Shown: piece after piece, positions 8,484 to 16,871 of the stretch
How the letters are laid out: each line of letters opens with the position of its first letter
Numbering within the stretch: position 1 is the first letter of the stretch
NCBI RefSeq assembly: GCF_004358675.1
Contig: NZ_SMZO01000025.1
Location: forward strand, 12,014 to 54,664
Source of the DNA: Meridianimarinicoccus aquatilis
GTDB taxonomy: Bacteria; Pseudomonadota; Alphaproteobacteria; Rhodobacterales; Rhodobacteraceae
Length of the DNA: 42,651 bases
Direction of reading: 5' to 3'
Position numbers and translations under genes: made by a program
The notes under the pieces: generated by a model
Databases searched by the model: none
What the model was told of the DNA's origin: nothing
Seen by the model: only the letters and a program-made list of their open reading frames with translations

Positions 8484-9974
8484 TTAGTGATCCATCAATT
8501 TGTCGAGCCCGCCGGGCTTATCGTGCAGTGCGAGTTTATCGACGATCGTCTCGCTCGCTTCGTTCATCCCGATGATCTCGACATCTGCGCCCTCGCGGCG
8601 GAACTTGAGAACCGCCATATCAAGCGCGGCGACAGACGAGATATCCCAAATATGGGCTCGGCTGACATCAATCACAACGCGCTCCAAAGCCTCACCAAAG
8701 TCGAAAGAGTTTGAAAAATCTTGAGCCGAGGCAAAGAACAGCTGCCCTTCAAAGACATAGGTGCGTTCGCGCTCATCCGCCGACAACGTCGACGTCACTC
8801 GGAAAATTTGCGCAATCTTGCCGGCGAAGAAGATGCCGGACATCAACACGCCCGTCAGAACGCCGATGGCCAGATTGTGGCTGAACACAGTGGTCACAAC
8901 CGTCGCCAGCATAACGATCGATGAGCTTGCCGGGTGTTCACGCAACGATTTGACCGATGACCATGAGAAGGTGCCGATGGACACCATGATCATGATAGCC
9001 ACAAGCGCCGGCATCGGGATGATTGCAACGAAATCGCCCAATCCAACGATCAGGATCAATAGGAACACCCCAGCCGCGAAACAGGACAATCGCCCACGCC
9101 CACCAGATTTCACGTTGATCATGGATTGGCCGATCATCGCGCAACCAGCCATACCGCCAATAAAGCCAGTCGCCGTGTTGGCAACACCTTGGCCAATACA
9201 CTCGCGATTCTTGTCGCTCGGCGTATCGGTCAGATCGTCAACCAGTTGCGCCGTCATCAGGCTTTCCAAAAGCCCGACCACTGCAATTGCAGCAGAAACA
9301 GGTAAAATGATCTGAAGCGTTTCCAACGTCAGTGGAATGTCCGGGATCAAGAATACAGGCAAGGTCGAAGGTAATTCGCCCATATCGCCGACCGTACGTA
9401 CATCGAGATCAAGCAGAACGGACAGCAAAGTCAGAACGACGATTGTGATCAATGGCGAAGGCACGGCTGTGGTCAATCTTGGAACACCGTAGATGATTAC
9501 AAGCCCCGCGACCACCATGGCATACGTCACCCACCCGACATTGATCAATTCGGGCAACTGCGCCAAAAAGATCAAGATCGCCAATGCGTTGACGAAACCG
9601 GTCATTACCGAACGAGACACAAAACGCATCACGTTCCCCAGCTTTAGAACCCCGGCACCTATTTGCAGAAGGCCGGCGAGTACGGTCGCGGCCAGCAGAT
9701 ACTCCAGACCATGATCCCGCACGAGAGTGACCATCAAGACCGCTGTCGCCGCTGTTGCCGCCGAAATCATACCCGGCCTGCCTCCGACGATCGCCGTCAA
9801 AACGGCAATCGAAAAGGATGCGTACAGACCCACTTTCGGGTCGACGCCGGCTATGATCGAAAACGCAATCGCTTCGGGAATCAGCGCAAGTGCAACGACA
9901 AGACCCGCAAGCAAGTCGCCTTTTACATTTCCAAGCCATTCGGCCCGAAGGCCCGTTAATCGCACAGTTGCCAC
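8484..9974 (-). CDS. SulP-family inorganic anion transporter with C-terminal STAS domain
   Basis: The 496-residue membrane protein has the SulP core: [21 protein letters not shown] at the first membrane span, further hydrophobic segments up to about residue 380, then a cytoplasmic STAS domain ([19 protein letters not shown]…[12 protein letters not shown]). The family carries sulfate, bicarbonate or other anions; a bicarbonate role is possible given the carbonic anhydrase 4 kb away, but this is inference. The GTG start at 9974 is supported by GGAAGG about 7 nt upstream. It heads the sulP–usp–capsule-like run. Decayed IS sequences lie upstream. Confidence 0.94.
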   Translation of the reverse strand: MATVRLTGLRAEWLGNVKGDLLAGLVVALALIPEAIAFSIIAGVDPKVGLYASFSIAVLTAIVGGRPGMISAATAATAVLMVTLVRDHGLEYLLAATVLAGLLQIGAGVLKLGNVMRFVSRSVMTGFVNALAILIFLAQLPELINVGWVTYAMVVAGLVIIYGVPRLTTAVPSPLITIVVLTLLSVLLDLDVRTVGDMGELPSTLPVFLIPDIPLTLETLQIILPVSAAIAVVGLLESLMTAQLVDDLTDTPSDKNRECIGQGVANTATGFIGGMAGCAMIGQSMINVKSGGRGRLSCFAAGVFLLILIVGLGDFVAIIPMPALVAIMIMVSIGTFSWSSVKSLREHPASSSIVMLATVVTTVFSHNLAIGVLTGVLMSGIFFAGKIAQIFRVTSTLSADERERTYVFEGQLFFASAQDFSNSFDFGEALERVVIDVSRAHIWDISSVAALDMAVLKFRREGADVEIIGMNEASETIVDKLALHDKPGGLDKLMDH

Positions 9975-10224
9975 GCGTCACCTTCCAGCTGTTTGGCGTC
10001 TCTGTAGAAGGGATCAATCCAAATTACTACCCAAACGGTGGCGACTTTGGCTTTGATTGTCACAGTATGGCAGCAGTCGGCGTTGCCCCTAGGTAAGGGT
10101 GTGTGTGACCTGCTCCACGCCGGTGGCTCATTCATAACGAGAGCCTGCAGGTTGCTGCTGTGCTACCGGACGTGTCCCCGCTTGAGGCTCGTTTTTCCTC
10201 CCTTTGATCACACAGACGGGCTGG
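9975..10224. other. Gene-free region upstream of sulP, beside IS debris
   Basis: This stretch holds the sulP ribosome-binding site and presumably its promoter. Beyond about 10,060 the sequence may already be decayed mobile-element DNA, but I cannot assign it to a family. No convincing ORF, RNA or terminator is visible. Confidence 0.4.
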
Positions 10225-10505
10225 ATGCGTATCTTGCGACCTGTGGCCAGCTGATCATGCACGAAGTCCATTGCCCAAACATCATTTGGATTTACGGCCT
10301 CTTTACGGCCTTCGCGAAGCTTTGCCATCACACGGCGTTTTGGGGTCTTATTGCGCAACTGCATGCCCAACTCCTTGTAAACACGATACGTCTTCTTCGC
10401 GTTGATCTCTCAACCCTTCCGGCGCGGAAGCCCATGGACGCGCCGATAGCCGAACCGCACACGTGTCTCGCAAATCTCCTTGATCCGCTGTTCCAACGTA
10501 ACCGC
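10225..10505 (-). pseudogene. IS3-family transposase OrfB fragment
   Basis: Reading the minus strand gives the middle of an IS3-family OrfB: LEQRIKEICETRVRFGYRRVHG, an in-frame TGA where Trp would be expected (about 10,408), then EINAKKTYRVYKELGMQLRNKTPKRR and NPNDVWAMDFVHDQLATGRKIRI. The last part includes the first Asp of the DDE catalytic triad (AMDFV). Similarity stops at about 10,225, so the rest of the integrase domain is absent. It directly abuts the IS66 fragment. It is non-functional debris. Confidence 0.8.
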
Positions 10506-10522
10506 CCGATTGATACCGCGGT

Positions 10523-10955
10523 TTAGGTGGTGGTCCAGTTCCACGGCAGCAGATCGTGGATGCGGTCGAGAAGGTCTGCGAGGTAGGTTTGGGGGGCGAG
10601 GCCATTGCTTTGGTTGTTTCGATGCTCTTCATCGCACGTGCCAGGGTTTCCGCGCCGGTGTCGGCCCCTGCAAATAGCCAGTTTTTCCGGCCGATCCCAA
10701 TTGGGCGCACCTCTCGCTCGGCGGCGTTGTTGTCGATAGCCACGCGACTATCCTCAAGGAACAGACAGACCGACGGCCAACGGCTAAGGCCATAGCGAAA
10801 GGCTTTTGCCAGATCGCTCTTGCCGGGGGTCCGCGTCAGTTGTTGTTCGGGCCAGAGTTTGAAGGCCTCAACCTTTGGCTTGCTCGACTTTTGACGTGCA
10901 GCAAAGCGCGTATTTGCTAGTTGACCTGCGATTTCGCGCTCGATGTCGTAGAGTG
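10523..10955 (-). pseudogene. IS66-family transposase TnpC, 3' fragment with frameshift
   Basis: The minus strand encodes the C-terminal end of an IS66 TnpC: EQQLTRTPGKSDLAKAFRYG, RWPSVCLFLEDSRVAIDNNAAEREVRPIGIGRKNWLFAG, then after a single-base frameshift near 10,610 NGLAPQTYLADLLDRIHDLLPWNWTTT and a stop at 10,523–10,525. The 5' part is cut off exactly where the IS21 element begins at about 10,956, and is not found on the other side of that element. So insertion was accompanied or followed by loss of DNA. Confidence 0.85.
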
Positions 10956-10960
10956 TTGAT

Positions 10961-11014
10961 TGTCACTGAGAACTGGCCCGGTATGCCCGCCAAATCGTCA
11001 CTGAGAATTGACCC
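10961..11014 (+). repeat. IS21 left-end pair of 19-bp terminal repeats
   Basis: Two imperfect direct copies lie at 10,961–10,979 (TGTCACTGAGAACTGGCCC) and 10,996–11,014 (CGTCACTGAGAATTGACCC). Multiple terminal repeats of this kind are transposase-binding sites in IS21 elements. Confidence 0.8.
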
Positions 11015-11066
11015 ATATGAACACGTTTCCCCGACGGATTCGGCCGCGGGATTTGGAGTGATCGAC

Positions 11067-12069
11067 ATGGGATTTTTGAGTGTTATCAAACGCGGGGCAT
11101 TGCGTGGCAAAATACCAATCCGCGAGAATTCTTGGCGCACCGTGCTGTCTCGCAACACCATCAGAAAGTACCTGCGCCAAGGCGCTGTAGAGCCGAAGTT
11201 CAAGACGCTCAAGCGTCCAAGCAAGCTGGATCCCTATGCGGATCGGCTGTCTGCATGGCTTCTGATCCAGACTCGGAAGTCACGCAAAGAGCGGCGAACG
11301 GTGAAGCAGATGCATGCTGATCTCGTGAAGCTGGGATATGACGGCTTCTATGAACGCGTCGCGGCTTTTGCGCGGTCTTGGCGTGACGACCACCATCGCG
11401 CTGAACAGACGACGGGGCGCGGCACCTATGTGCCTCTGGTGTTCCAGCCGGGTGAAGTCTTCCAGTTCGATTGGAGCGAGGACTGGGCCAATATTGGCGG
11501 TGACAGGGTCAAGCTGCAGGTCGCCCACCTTGGACCTGTCGCACAGCCGAGCGTTTCTGGTGCGCGCGTACCCTCTACAAACCCATGAGATGCTGTTCGA
11601 TGTGCACTGGCATGCTTGCCTTGTGTTTGGCGGCGTGCCGAGCCGTGGGATTTATGACAACATGAAGACGGCGGTGGATCGCGTGGGGCGCGGCAAACAT
11701 CGCGACATCAATGCCCGCTTCAAAGCAATGGACAGCCACTATCTTTCTGTTGTGAAGGGCAAATTTGGTGCCCTGCGCAATGGCGCACCGTTCACGGAGA
11801 TGCCGGATGCCTTCCGCCGTCTGCAGGATCACATGCTACTCAAGGACGGCGGTGACAGGGAAATGCTCGACATCCTCTCACTGGTTCTCCAGCACAGCGA
11901 GGCAGACGCCCTGTGCGCAGTGGAGCTGACACTTGAAGCAGGCGTCCCCACCGAGACACATATCCTGAACCTGCTGCACCGATTGATCGACCGCAGACCG
12001 ACACATCACCCAGAGGTTGATCCGCCAGAAGCTCTGGCATTGCAGACATCTGCTCAGCAAGCTTTATGA
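11067..12069 (+). pseudogene. istA: istA transposase pseudogene of the IS21 element
   Basis: Translation starts as an IstA protein (MGFLSVIKRGALRGKIPIREN…LSRNTIRKYL, then RKERRTVKQMHADLVKLGYDG and FQFDWSEDW). A one-base frameshift near 11,532 moves it into the frame LSHSRAFLVRAYPLQTHEMLF…DNMKTAVDRVGRGK. At about 11,745 the sequence jumps from the usual SHYL segment to a later HYLxVV segment followed by GALRNGAPFTEMPDAF. Roughly 180 codons are missing, including the catalytic Glu region (GWEKGQVE in relatives). The deletion probably used the short HYL-coding homology. The protein cannot be active. Confidence 0.88.
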
Positions 12070-12276
12070 GCGCACCAGCGTAATCATAACCAAAACCTCA
12101 GCTTCTCGGAATGGGCACAGGTCTTCGGTGACGCAAAGATGACCACCGCGCTCCTCGACCGCCTCACACACCGCTGTCACATCCTGGAAACCGGCAACGG
12201 CTGCTACCGCTTCAAGGCCAGCTCTGAAGCAGCGAGGAAAATACGAAAGGAGACCAAAACATTGACCACGTCATAG
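12045..12276 (+). pseudogene. istB: istB pseudogene fragment
   Basis: Only the C-terminal end of the IstB ATPase helper remains: HLLSKLYERTSVII, a frameshift, then NLSFSEWAQVFGDAKMTTALLDRLTHRCHILETGN and a TAG stop at 12,274–12,276. The AAA+ Walker motifs are gone. The fragment is fused directly after the istA tail. Confidence 0.85.
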
Positions 12277-12298
12277 ACAACGGCGCATAACTGAGGGT

Positions 12299-12341
12299 GG
12301 GTCAAATCTCGGTGAAAATACCGGGTCAGTTCTCAGTGACA
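12299..12341 (-). repeat. IS21 right-end pair of 19-bp terminal repeats
   Basis: Read on the minus strand, the outer copy is TGTCACTGAGAACTGACCC (12,323–12,341) and the inner copy TTTCACCGAGATTTGACCC (12,299–12,317). The outer copy differs from the left outer repeat at one position. Confidence 0.8.
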
Positions 12342-12355
12342 ATCAATAGGGTTGC

Positions 12356-14353
12356 TCACCAATTCGTAAGAAGCGTATCCATTCTGTCTCTGATAGCCAC
12401 AGCTTCGGCCAAAGAACGCTCGCCTCGAGCGAGCACTTCGTTCAGAGCTGACTCATGAGTTGATCGCACGTTGGAAGTATCATCGTATAGCGCGTCACTT
12501 TCAACCGCACTATGGGAAGTGTCATCTAATGTCGGATTTACGATAACGTTCCCTCGGATAGTCAAAGCATTGGAGTCCTCTAAACCGGTTCCATTATCCA
12601 TTTCGGCTGCTTGCAGTCCAGATTCTTGTTTAATCTCAGCAACGCGTTTCAGAAAATTATCCTTTCCGGAACCGTTCAATTCAGTGAACCAAGTTCGGTT
12701 ATGAAGTGATGCAGAGACCGCCAAGATCTCTCCGCGTGTCGCGGTTTCAGCAACCGATGAAAGAGTTTCTTCAAACACGGGATGCAGTGAAGCGGGCAAT
12801 AACTTAGTTTCGCTTTGCAGTTGGTCTAGATACGACAGCGCAGTTGTTGCCTGACCTTTCTTTGAAAGGCTCTGAGTGTAGAATGCAATTGCCTCCAGTT
12901 GGCTCTCTTGGTTTGGTGAATCCTTGATAGATGCCTCAATGAATATACGGTCCGAGAGGTCCAATCTAGAATTGGTGATAACTTCCAACACAGTGTCACC
13001 GAAATGTTCGTTTGCTAGCTCGCCTTGCCATCTACTCGGAATACCTGTCTGAGCTCTTTCGTGTCGAGCGCCCACTTGTTGGTCGGCGAGGGGGGGCCGT
13101 TCTATTGGGTCAAATTGGGTTGTAGATGAAACGCTTGCGCGTCCCACTGAGGCCAAAGCAAGTGATGCATCTTCAGGGCGGAAGATATCCGTGAATTTCT
13201 GCGCGATAGAAGGTGCCAGATGTGATCTAAGCGTAATTGGCAGGGCCGACAGCGTTCGCAGCAGGCTTTGAGCGTCGAAATCGTACCGAGTAAGTTGTGT
13301 GGGAGGCGCAGCCAAAAATGCCCAAACTGATGCCATACCAGAACAGGAAATAAACTCGATTGGATAGGCCGCATTCGGATTTCCTGGGGTGTCTACAATA
13401 TCCGCAATTGGGTCTAGAAATTGAACGTCCGATTCTTTATTCGAAAATGTAGACAGAACCAATTTCGCCTCTGCGCCAAACCCGAGTAATAGGTAGGTAT
13501 TGAAGAGTTCAAGCACAGTTTCCTCTGTGGGGTTATCAATTTCCGAAGCAAGATTCTTCATTGCAATCGCAAGCGCGAATAATTGTTCGCCGGGTTGCAT
13601 AGAGGCATTTTTCAAATTCATGAAGTCCAGTGTAGGGCAGATGTCTTCTGATTTCATTGTGGCAGCAGATGTCGCAGGATATGCGTCGAGCGCATTGGAG
13701 ATAACAATCCCTTGGTCTATGAGACTTGTTCCGCCTAAGGATCGTTCTTGGGGAGTTGGTGAAAGAATTCCACCCGCGACATTCTCAGAAATTGCACGAA
13801 GTATTTTGAAGTTTTTGGGTAGGGTTTTGGATAGTGCACCCGGCATAAATCCTACTAGTGATGGGGCCCGTTGCAGATCGATTGACTTCGTTGTGACGAA
13901 ACCACTCGGCAGCGAACTGCTGGGAAGTGGCTCTCTTAGGTCACTAGCGGTTGAAGCAATAAGTCCACTATGTCTTGGTGTATTCAAGTTATCGCTGTCA
14001 CGGACATCGACAACGAGTGTGCTTTGATCATGCGCGAATGCATGCATCTTGCACTTGCAGCTTGAAATAACTTCAAGTCCCTCTGAAGATCGAAATACAT
14101 CGGTAATACGAGTTCTCGGAATGAATTCGAAAATAGAAGACAGATCAAATTGTAGCGCTCGCGAATTAGGTGGTGATACCAGTCGAACTCCAGATTTACT
14201 TTTCTCTATCTTCCAATTCTCAGCAGGAGAATCGAGGTAAAAAACAAGTCGCGAGAAGTTCTCGTGCTCACCTGAGCGCACCAGTATTTGAGCTTTAGCT
14301 GATAGCGGGCTTAGAGCCGTAATAATGGAAAGAAGTAGAGCAATTTTTATCAT
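12356..14353 (-). CDS. Large exported protein of the motA operon, AMIN-like N-terminus, function unknown
   Basis: The 665-residue product begins with a signal peptide (IALLLSIITALSPLSAKA, cleavage about residue 20). The next ~95 residues (VRSGEHENFSRLVFYL…WKIEKSKSGVRLVSP) resemble an AMIN-type beta domain, as found in envelope proteins that bind peptidoglycan or other partners. The rest is probably largely helical and repeat-like, without recognisable catalytic motifs. Its ATG overlaps the motA stop as ATGA, so translation is coupled to the stator gene and a role in the motor or its periplasmic surroundings is likely. The stop is only 9 bp from the IS21 end, yet the ORF looks complete. Not a family I can name. 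Confidence 0.75.
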   Translation of the reverse strand: MIKIALLLSIITALSPLSAKAQILVRSGEHENFSRLVFYLDSPAENWKIEKSKSGVRLVSPPNSRALQFDLSSIFEFIPRTRITDVFRSSEGLEVISSCKCKMHAFAHDQSTLVVDVRDSDNLNTPRHSGLIASTASDLREPLPSSSLPSGFVTTKSIDLQRAPSLVGFMPGALSKTLPKNFKILRAISENVAGGILSPTPQERSLGGTSLIDQGIVISNALDAYPATSAATMKSEDICPTLDFMNLKNASMQPGEQLFALAIAMKNLASEIDNPTEETVLELFNTYLLLGFGAEAKLVLSTFSNKESDVQFLDPIADIVDTPGNPNAAYPIEFISCSGMASVWAFLAAPPTQLTRYDFDAQSLLRTLSALPITLRSHLAPSIAQKFTDIFRPEDASLALASVGRASVSSTTQFDPIERPPLADQQVGARHERAQTGIPSRWQGELANEHFGDTVLEVITNSRLDLSDRIFIEASIKDSPNQESQLEAIAFYTQSLSKKGQATTALSYLDQLQSETKLLPASLHPVFEETLSSVAETATRGEILAVSASLHNRTWFTELNGSGKDNFLKRVAEIKQESGLQAAEMDNGTGLEDSNALTIRGNVIVNPTLDDTSHSAVESDALYDDTSNVRSTHESALNEVLARGERSLAEAVAIRDRMDTLLTNW

Positions 14354-15219
14354 GCCGCACTCTGTTTGGTTGATTTAATTGCTTCATCAAGGTCTGTAAA
14401 TGTTGGTCGCACATGGCCGGGCGCACTTTGCCTGCCTACTTCAATACAGATATTAGTTGGATGATTGTGAAGGTTGGCCACAAGAACTTCGCGAATAAGT
14501 TGATAAAAATAGTTATCTTCTTCAATAACAGTCTTCATGCGTGCGGCGAACGGACCGACTAAACCATATGCCAGAAAAACTCCAAGGAATGTACCGACGA
14601 GTGCACCACCAATTAGTCTACCAAGAACCTCTGGTGGCTGATCGATTGAAGCCATGGTCTTTATAACTCCCAGAACTGCGGCAACAATTCCTAGCGCGGG
14701 AAGCCCATCTGCCATGGATTGTAGTGCGTGACTCGAGTGCATTCGATGGTGAAAGGTCTCTTGAATTCGTTTTTCTAAAACCTCTTCTACCTGATGAGGA
14801 TCATCAAAGTTCATTGCGGCTGACCTTAGGGTGTCACAAGTTAGTTCAACAGCCTCGGAATCTGATTGTATCTTTGGATACTTAGAGAAGATCGACGATG
14901 CTTTGGGGTTTTCTATGTGGAGTTCTAATTCTACAGGGTTCTGTTTTGCAAGCCTAATCAACTCGAAGAGTAGGCACAGTAAATCTTTGTAGTCATCCGG
15001 CCGCCAATTTGGACCCTTAAAGACCTTTCCAATATCCCCTATTGAATGCTTAATCGACGACTTGTCGTTTGAGATAGTGAATGCACCGATTGCAGCACCT
15101 CCAATCATAATAAACTCAAAGGGCAACGCCTTGAGTATTATTCCCATTTTGCCACCGGCAGCGATGTATCCGCCAAAAACCATTACAAAAACGATAGCGA
15201 TGCCAATAATTCCAATCAT
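14350..15219 (-). CDS. motA: Flagellar motor stator protein MotA
   Basis: The 289-residue inner-membrane protein forms, with MotB, the proton-driven stator that turns the flagellum. Four membrane segments are visible: two at the N-terminus (IIGIAIVFVMVFGGYIAAGG and FEFIMIGGAAIGAFTI) and two around residues 165–225. Conserved functional residues are present: charged residues in the cytoplasmic loop (ELIRLAKQNPVELELHIENP), and the prolines in GLPALGIVAAVLGVIKTMA and GLVGPFAARM. No motB lies next to it; instead the 665-residue protein overlaps its stop codon. It is in a minus-strand operon after motE. Confidence 0.96.
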   Translation of the reverse strand: MIGIIGIAIVFVMVFGGYIAAGGKMGIILKALPFEFIMIGGAAIGAFTISNDKSSIKHSIGDIGKVFKGPNWRPDDYKDLLCLLFELIRLAKQNPVELELHIENPKASSIFSKYPKIQSDSEAVELTCDTLRSAAMNFDDPHQVEEVLEKRIQETFHHRMHSSHALQSMADGLPALGIVAAVLGVIKTMASIDQPPEVLGRLIGGALVGTFLGVFLAYGLVGPFAARMKTVIEEDNYFYQLIREVLVANLHNHPTNICIEVGRQSAPGHVRPTFTDLDEAIKSTKQSAA

Positions 15220-15275
15220 GTTCAGTGTCCCGTCGTTTTAATTCCAGAAGAGAATTATCACATTATAGTCGATAG

Positions 15276-15875
15276 CTATTTTTGAGAGGGTTCGATATTT
15301 CTTCCTGCCATAACAACACTTATCGAGTAGGCGCTTTCCGGCTCCAGACTCGCAACAATATTCGCTGCTGTTTCAGGTTGCATGCGAGCAAGAAATCCAG
15401 CCGCGAAACTAGGCGGCATTTTTTGAAACACCTTTGCTGCATCTTTCGGCTTCATGCGTTCATACACAGATACCAACTGTGTCACGTCTTTTTCTGCTGC
15501 TGTTCTAGCAACGGACATCATTCCTTCTAGGTCCTGCTGCACATTAACCAGTTGCTCCATTCTCGATTCAGCTTCTTGCTTTAGTTCTTCAAGTCTCTTT
15601 CGACGCCATTCTAGTTCGCCCTCTTTTTTCTCAAGAAGGGCTTTGCGCTGTTCTAGGTCCAGTAGGATTTCATCGATTTGTGTTGCGCCAAATCCAATAT
15701 CTGATTGGGGATACTCCGTCGTCCGCTCCATAAGGCCGTCCACCTCAAGGGCGATGGCTGTCGCCGTGCCTCCGGCGAGACGAATTGCAGCGGAGGTCAC
15801 AAGCAAGGCAGCGATTATTGATGTTGTGCTTCCCCAATGGGGCCTTCGGCGTGGAACTCGGTTCTGTACGCTCAT
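15276..15875 (-). CDS. motE: MotE-like flagellar protein (coiled coil plus MgtE N-terminal-like domain)
   Basis: The 199-residue protein has one N-terminal membrane segment (SIIAALLVTSAAIRLA), a long coiled coil (about residues 65–120, rich in Glu, Lys and Arg), and a C-terminal MgtE-N-like domain (RMKPKDAAKVFQKMPPSFAAGFLARMQPETAANIVASL). This architecture matches MotE, a periplasmic chaperone for the stator-associated protein MotC in rhizobia, and related flagellar proteins. Its start overlaps the stop of the preceding gene as ATGA, and it lies 56 bp before motA. Confidence 0.85.
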   Translation of the reverse strand: MSVQNRVPRRRPHWGSTTSIIAALLVTSAAIRLAGGTATAIALEVDGLMERTTEYPQSDIGFGATQIDEILLDLEQRKALLEKKEGELEWRRKRLEELKQEAESRMEQLVNVQQDLEGMMSVARTAAEKDVTQLVSVYERMKPKDAAKVFQKMPPSFAAGFLARMQPETAANIVASLEPESAYSISVVMAGRNIEPSQK

Positions 15876-16255
15876 TCACCTGCCTCCATTCTGGCCGCTA
15901 CAAGTTTTCTGCGTCGAAAAGTTGGCTGCGCTACGTCTGCTCGTGTAGGCGGTGGGATATCTGAGGAGACAGGGCTGATTTCTGCAACCCGCTCCAATAG
16001 CTGTCTGAGTTCATTGGACGCTTGTTCAGCTCGCTTCGCGCTTTCGTCGAGCGACGATGTTGATGCTTGCGCTTCGGAATTGGCACGTTCGAGTGCGCGG
16101 GTCATCTCATTGACTTCTCTTGACAGATTGGAAATCGCGCCGCCGACACCAGTTTCTAGATTTCGAAATTGATTGAGCTTTCGAGACAGGATCAGGCAGT
16201 AAAACGCAGCCCCAAGGGCGCCTGCTATGAGAAAGATGTCTGCAATAAGAGCCAT
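15872..16255 (-). CDS. Flagellar-operon membrane-anchored coiled-coil protein (DUF6468-like)
   Basis: The 127-residue product has one N-terminal membrane segment (IADIFLIAGALGAAFYCLIL) followed by a helical, coiled-coil-like region rich in Glu, Ala and Arg (about residues 40–90) and a basic tail. Small proteins of this design sit between fliL and motE/motA in alphaproteobacterial flagellar clusters; I believe they fall under DUF6468, though I cannot confirm it here. It follows fliL by 7 bp and overlaps motE by 4 bp, so it is firmly embedded in the stator operon. Function is unknown. Confidence 0.75.
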   Translation of the reverse strand: MALIADIFLIAGALGAAFYCLILSRKLNQFRNLETGVGGAISNLSREVNEMTRALERANSEAQASTSSLDESAKRAEQASNELRQLLERVAEISPVSSDIPPPTRADVAQPTFRRRKLVAARMEAGE

Positions 16256-16262
16256 TTTACAC

Positions 16263-16748
16263 CTATGAAATCAGAAATTTGGTGACGAGTAGGCTTTTCA
16301 CTTTGCCTTCGCCGACGGTCACCTGAATACGCCTGAGGAGTTGCATCCTTGTGCGAAGCAAAACGGCTGGATTTTCAATGTCGGCCAAGTCTATCGCACG
16401 CAGATAGGTGTTCATGACATCGAGTATTTTGGGCATCATTGCTGCGACGTCTTTTTCATATTCAGAGGAGACTTCAAGTTCAGCTTCCAAGCGCAGTTGG
16501 CGAATGGGGTTTGTCCGAGTCAGACTGATCATAAGGGGCTCAATCGGAACAAATGCTATCTCACTTGAAGCCTGCAAAGAGGGTCGATGGCCTTCTAGAT
16601 CGTCGGAGCCCTCACCGCCAAGCGGGTTGGGAATCAACCCCGTGCTACTCAAGAAAAAACTCGCGCCACCTAGAATAGCTGCGCCCAACACCCCAAGAAC
16701 AAGTGGTTTTCTAGATGCTGCAGGTGCATCCTGCGATTGGTCTGTCAT
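16263..16748 (-). CDS. fliL: Flagellar basal-body-associated protein FliL
   Basis: The product (161 residues from ATG 16748) has a short cytoplasmic N-terminus, one membrane segment (PLVLGVLGAAILGGASFFL) and a periplasmic FliL domain (FVPIEPLMISLTR…RQLRLEAELEVSSEYEKDVAAMMPKILDVMNTYLRAI). FliL forms a ring around the stators and supports torque. I prefer ATG 16748 because GGAG lies 6–7 nt upstream; a GTG seven codons earlier is possible. It is the first gene of the minus-strand operon and is divergent from fliF across about 120 bp. Confidence 0.93.
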   Translation of the reverse strand: MTDQSQDAPAASRKPLVLGVLGAAILGGASFFLSSTGLIPNPLGGEGSDDLEGHRPSLQASSEIAFVPIEPLMISLTRTNPIRQLRLEAELEVSSEYEKDVAAMMPKILDVMNTYLRAIDLADIENPAVLLRTRMQLLRRIQVTVGEGKVKSLLVTKFLIS

Positions 16749-16794
16749 GATTTGCTCCGAATCTGCCACCTGCGGATACGTAACATCATGGTGG

Positions 16795-16809
16795 CTAACC
16801 GATTGTTAA
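16795..16809. promoter_or_regulatory. CtrA-like half-site pair in the fliL/fliF divergent promoter region
   Basis: CTAA at 16,795–16,798 and TTAA at 16,806–16,809 are separated by exactly 7 nt. This differs by one base from the TTAA-N7-TTAA box bound by CtrA, which controls flagellar genes in alphaproteobacteria. Similar pairs occur at 23,761 and 31,194. A match this short can arise by chance. Confidence 0.4.
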
Positions 16810-16871
16810 GCCGCGTCAGCGCATGGTGCTTGCAAGTTGGCGACCAACCACTCCTGGAAAGGGTTTTGATC

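Larger units (their letters stand above)
10956..12346 (+). mobile_element. IS21-family element, internally deleted derivative
   Basis: The element is about 1.4 kb, against roughly 2.5 kb for an intact IS21 member. Its ends are inverted repeats beginning TTGATTGTCACTGAGAACTG at 10,956 and ending with the complement at 12,346, followed by subterminal repeats. Inside are remnants of istA (frameshift plus large internal deletion) and istB (only the C-terminal part). It cannot encode its own transposition, but both ends look well preserved, so it could in principle be moved by a related IstA/IstB. I see no clear target-site duplication. Confidence 0.85.

Noticed and set aside
8761-9315. Long plus-strand frame opposite sulP
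   Set aside because: It mirrors the sulP coding frame and shows no independent domain or ribosome-binding site.
10038-10526. 162-codon plus-strand frame upstream of sulP
   Set aside because: It runs antisense through the IS3 transposase fragment and has no coding features of its own.
16791-16806. Possible sigma-54 promoter upstream of fliF (TGG-N-TTG-like spacing)
   Set aside because: The essential GC of the -12 element is missing, and the same bases fit the CtrA-like pair better.
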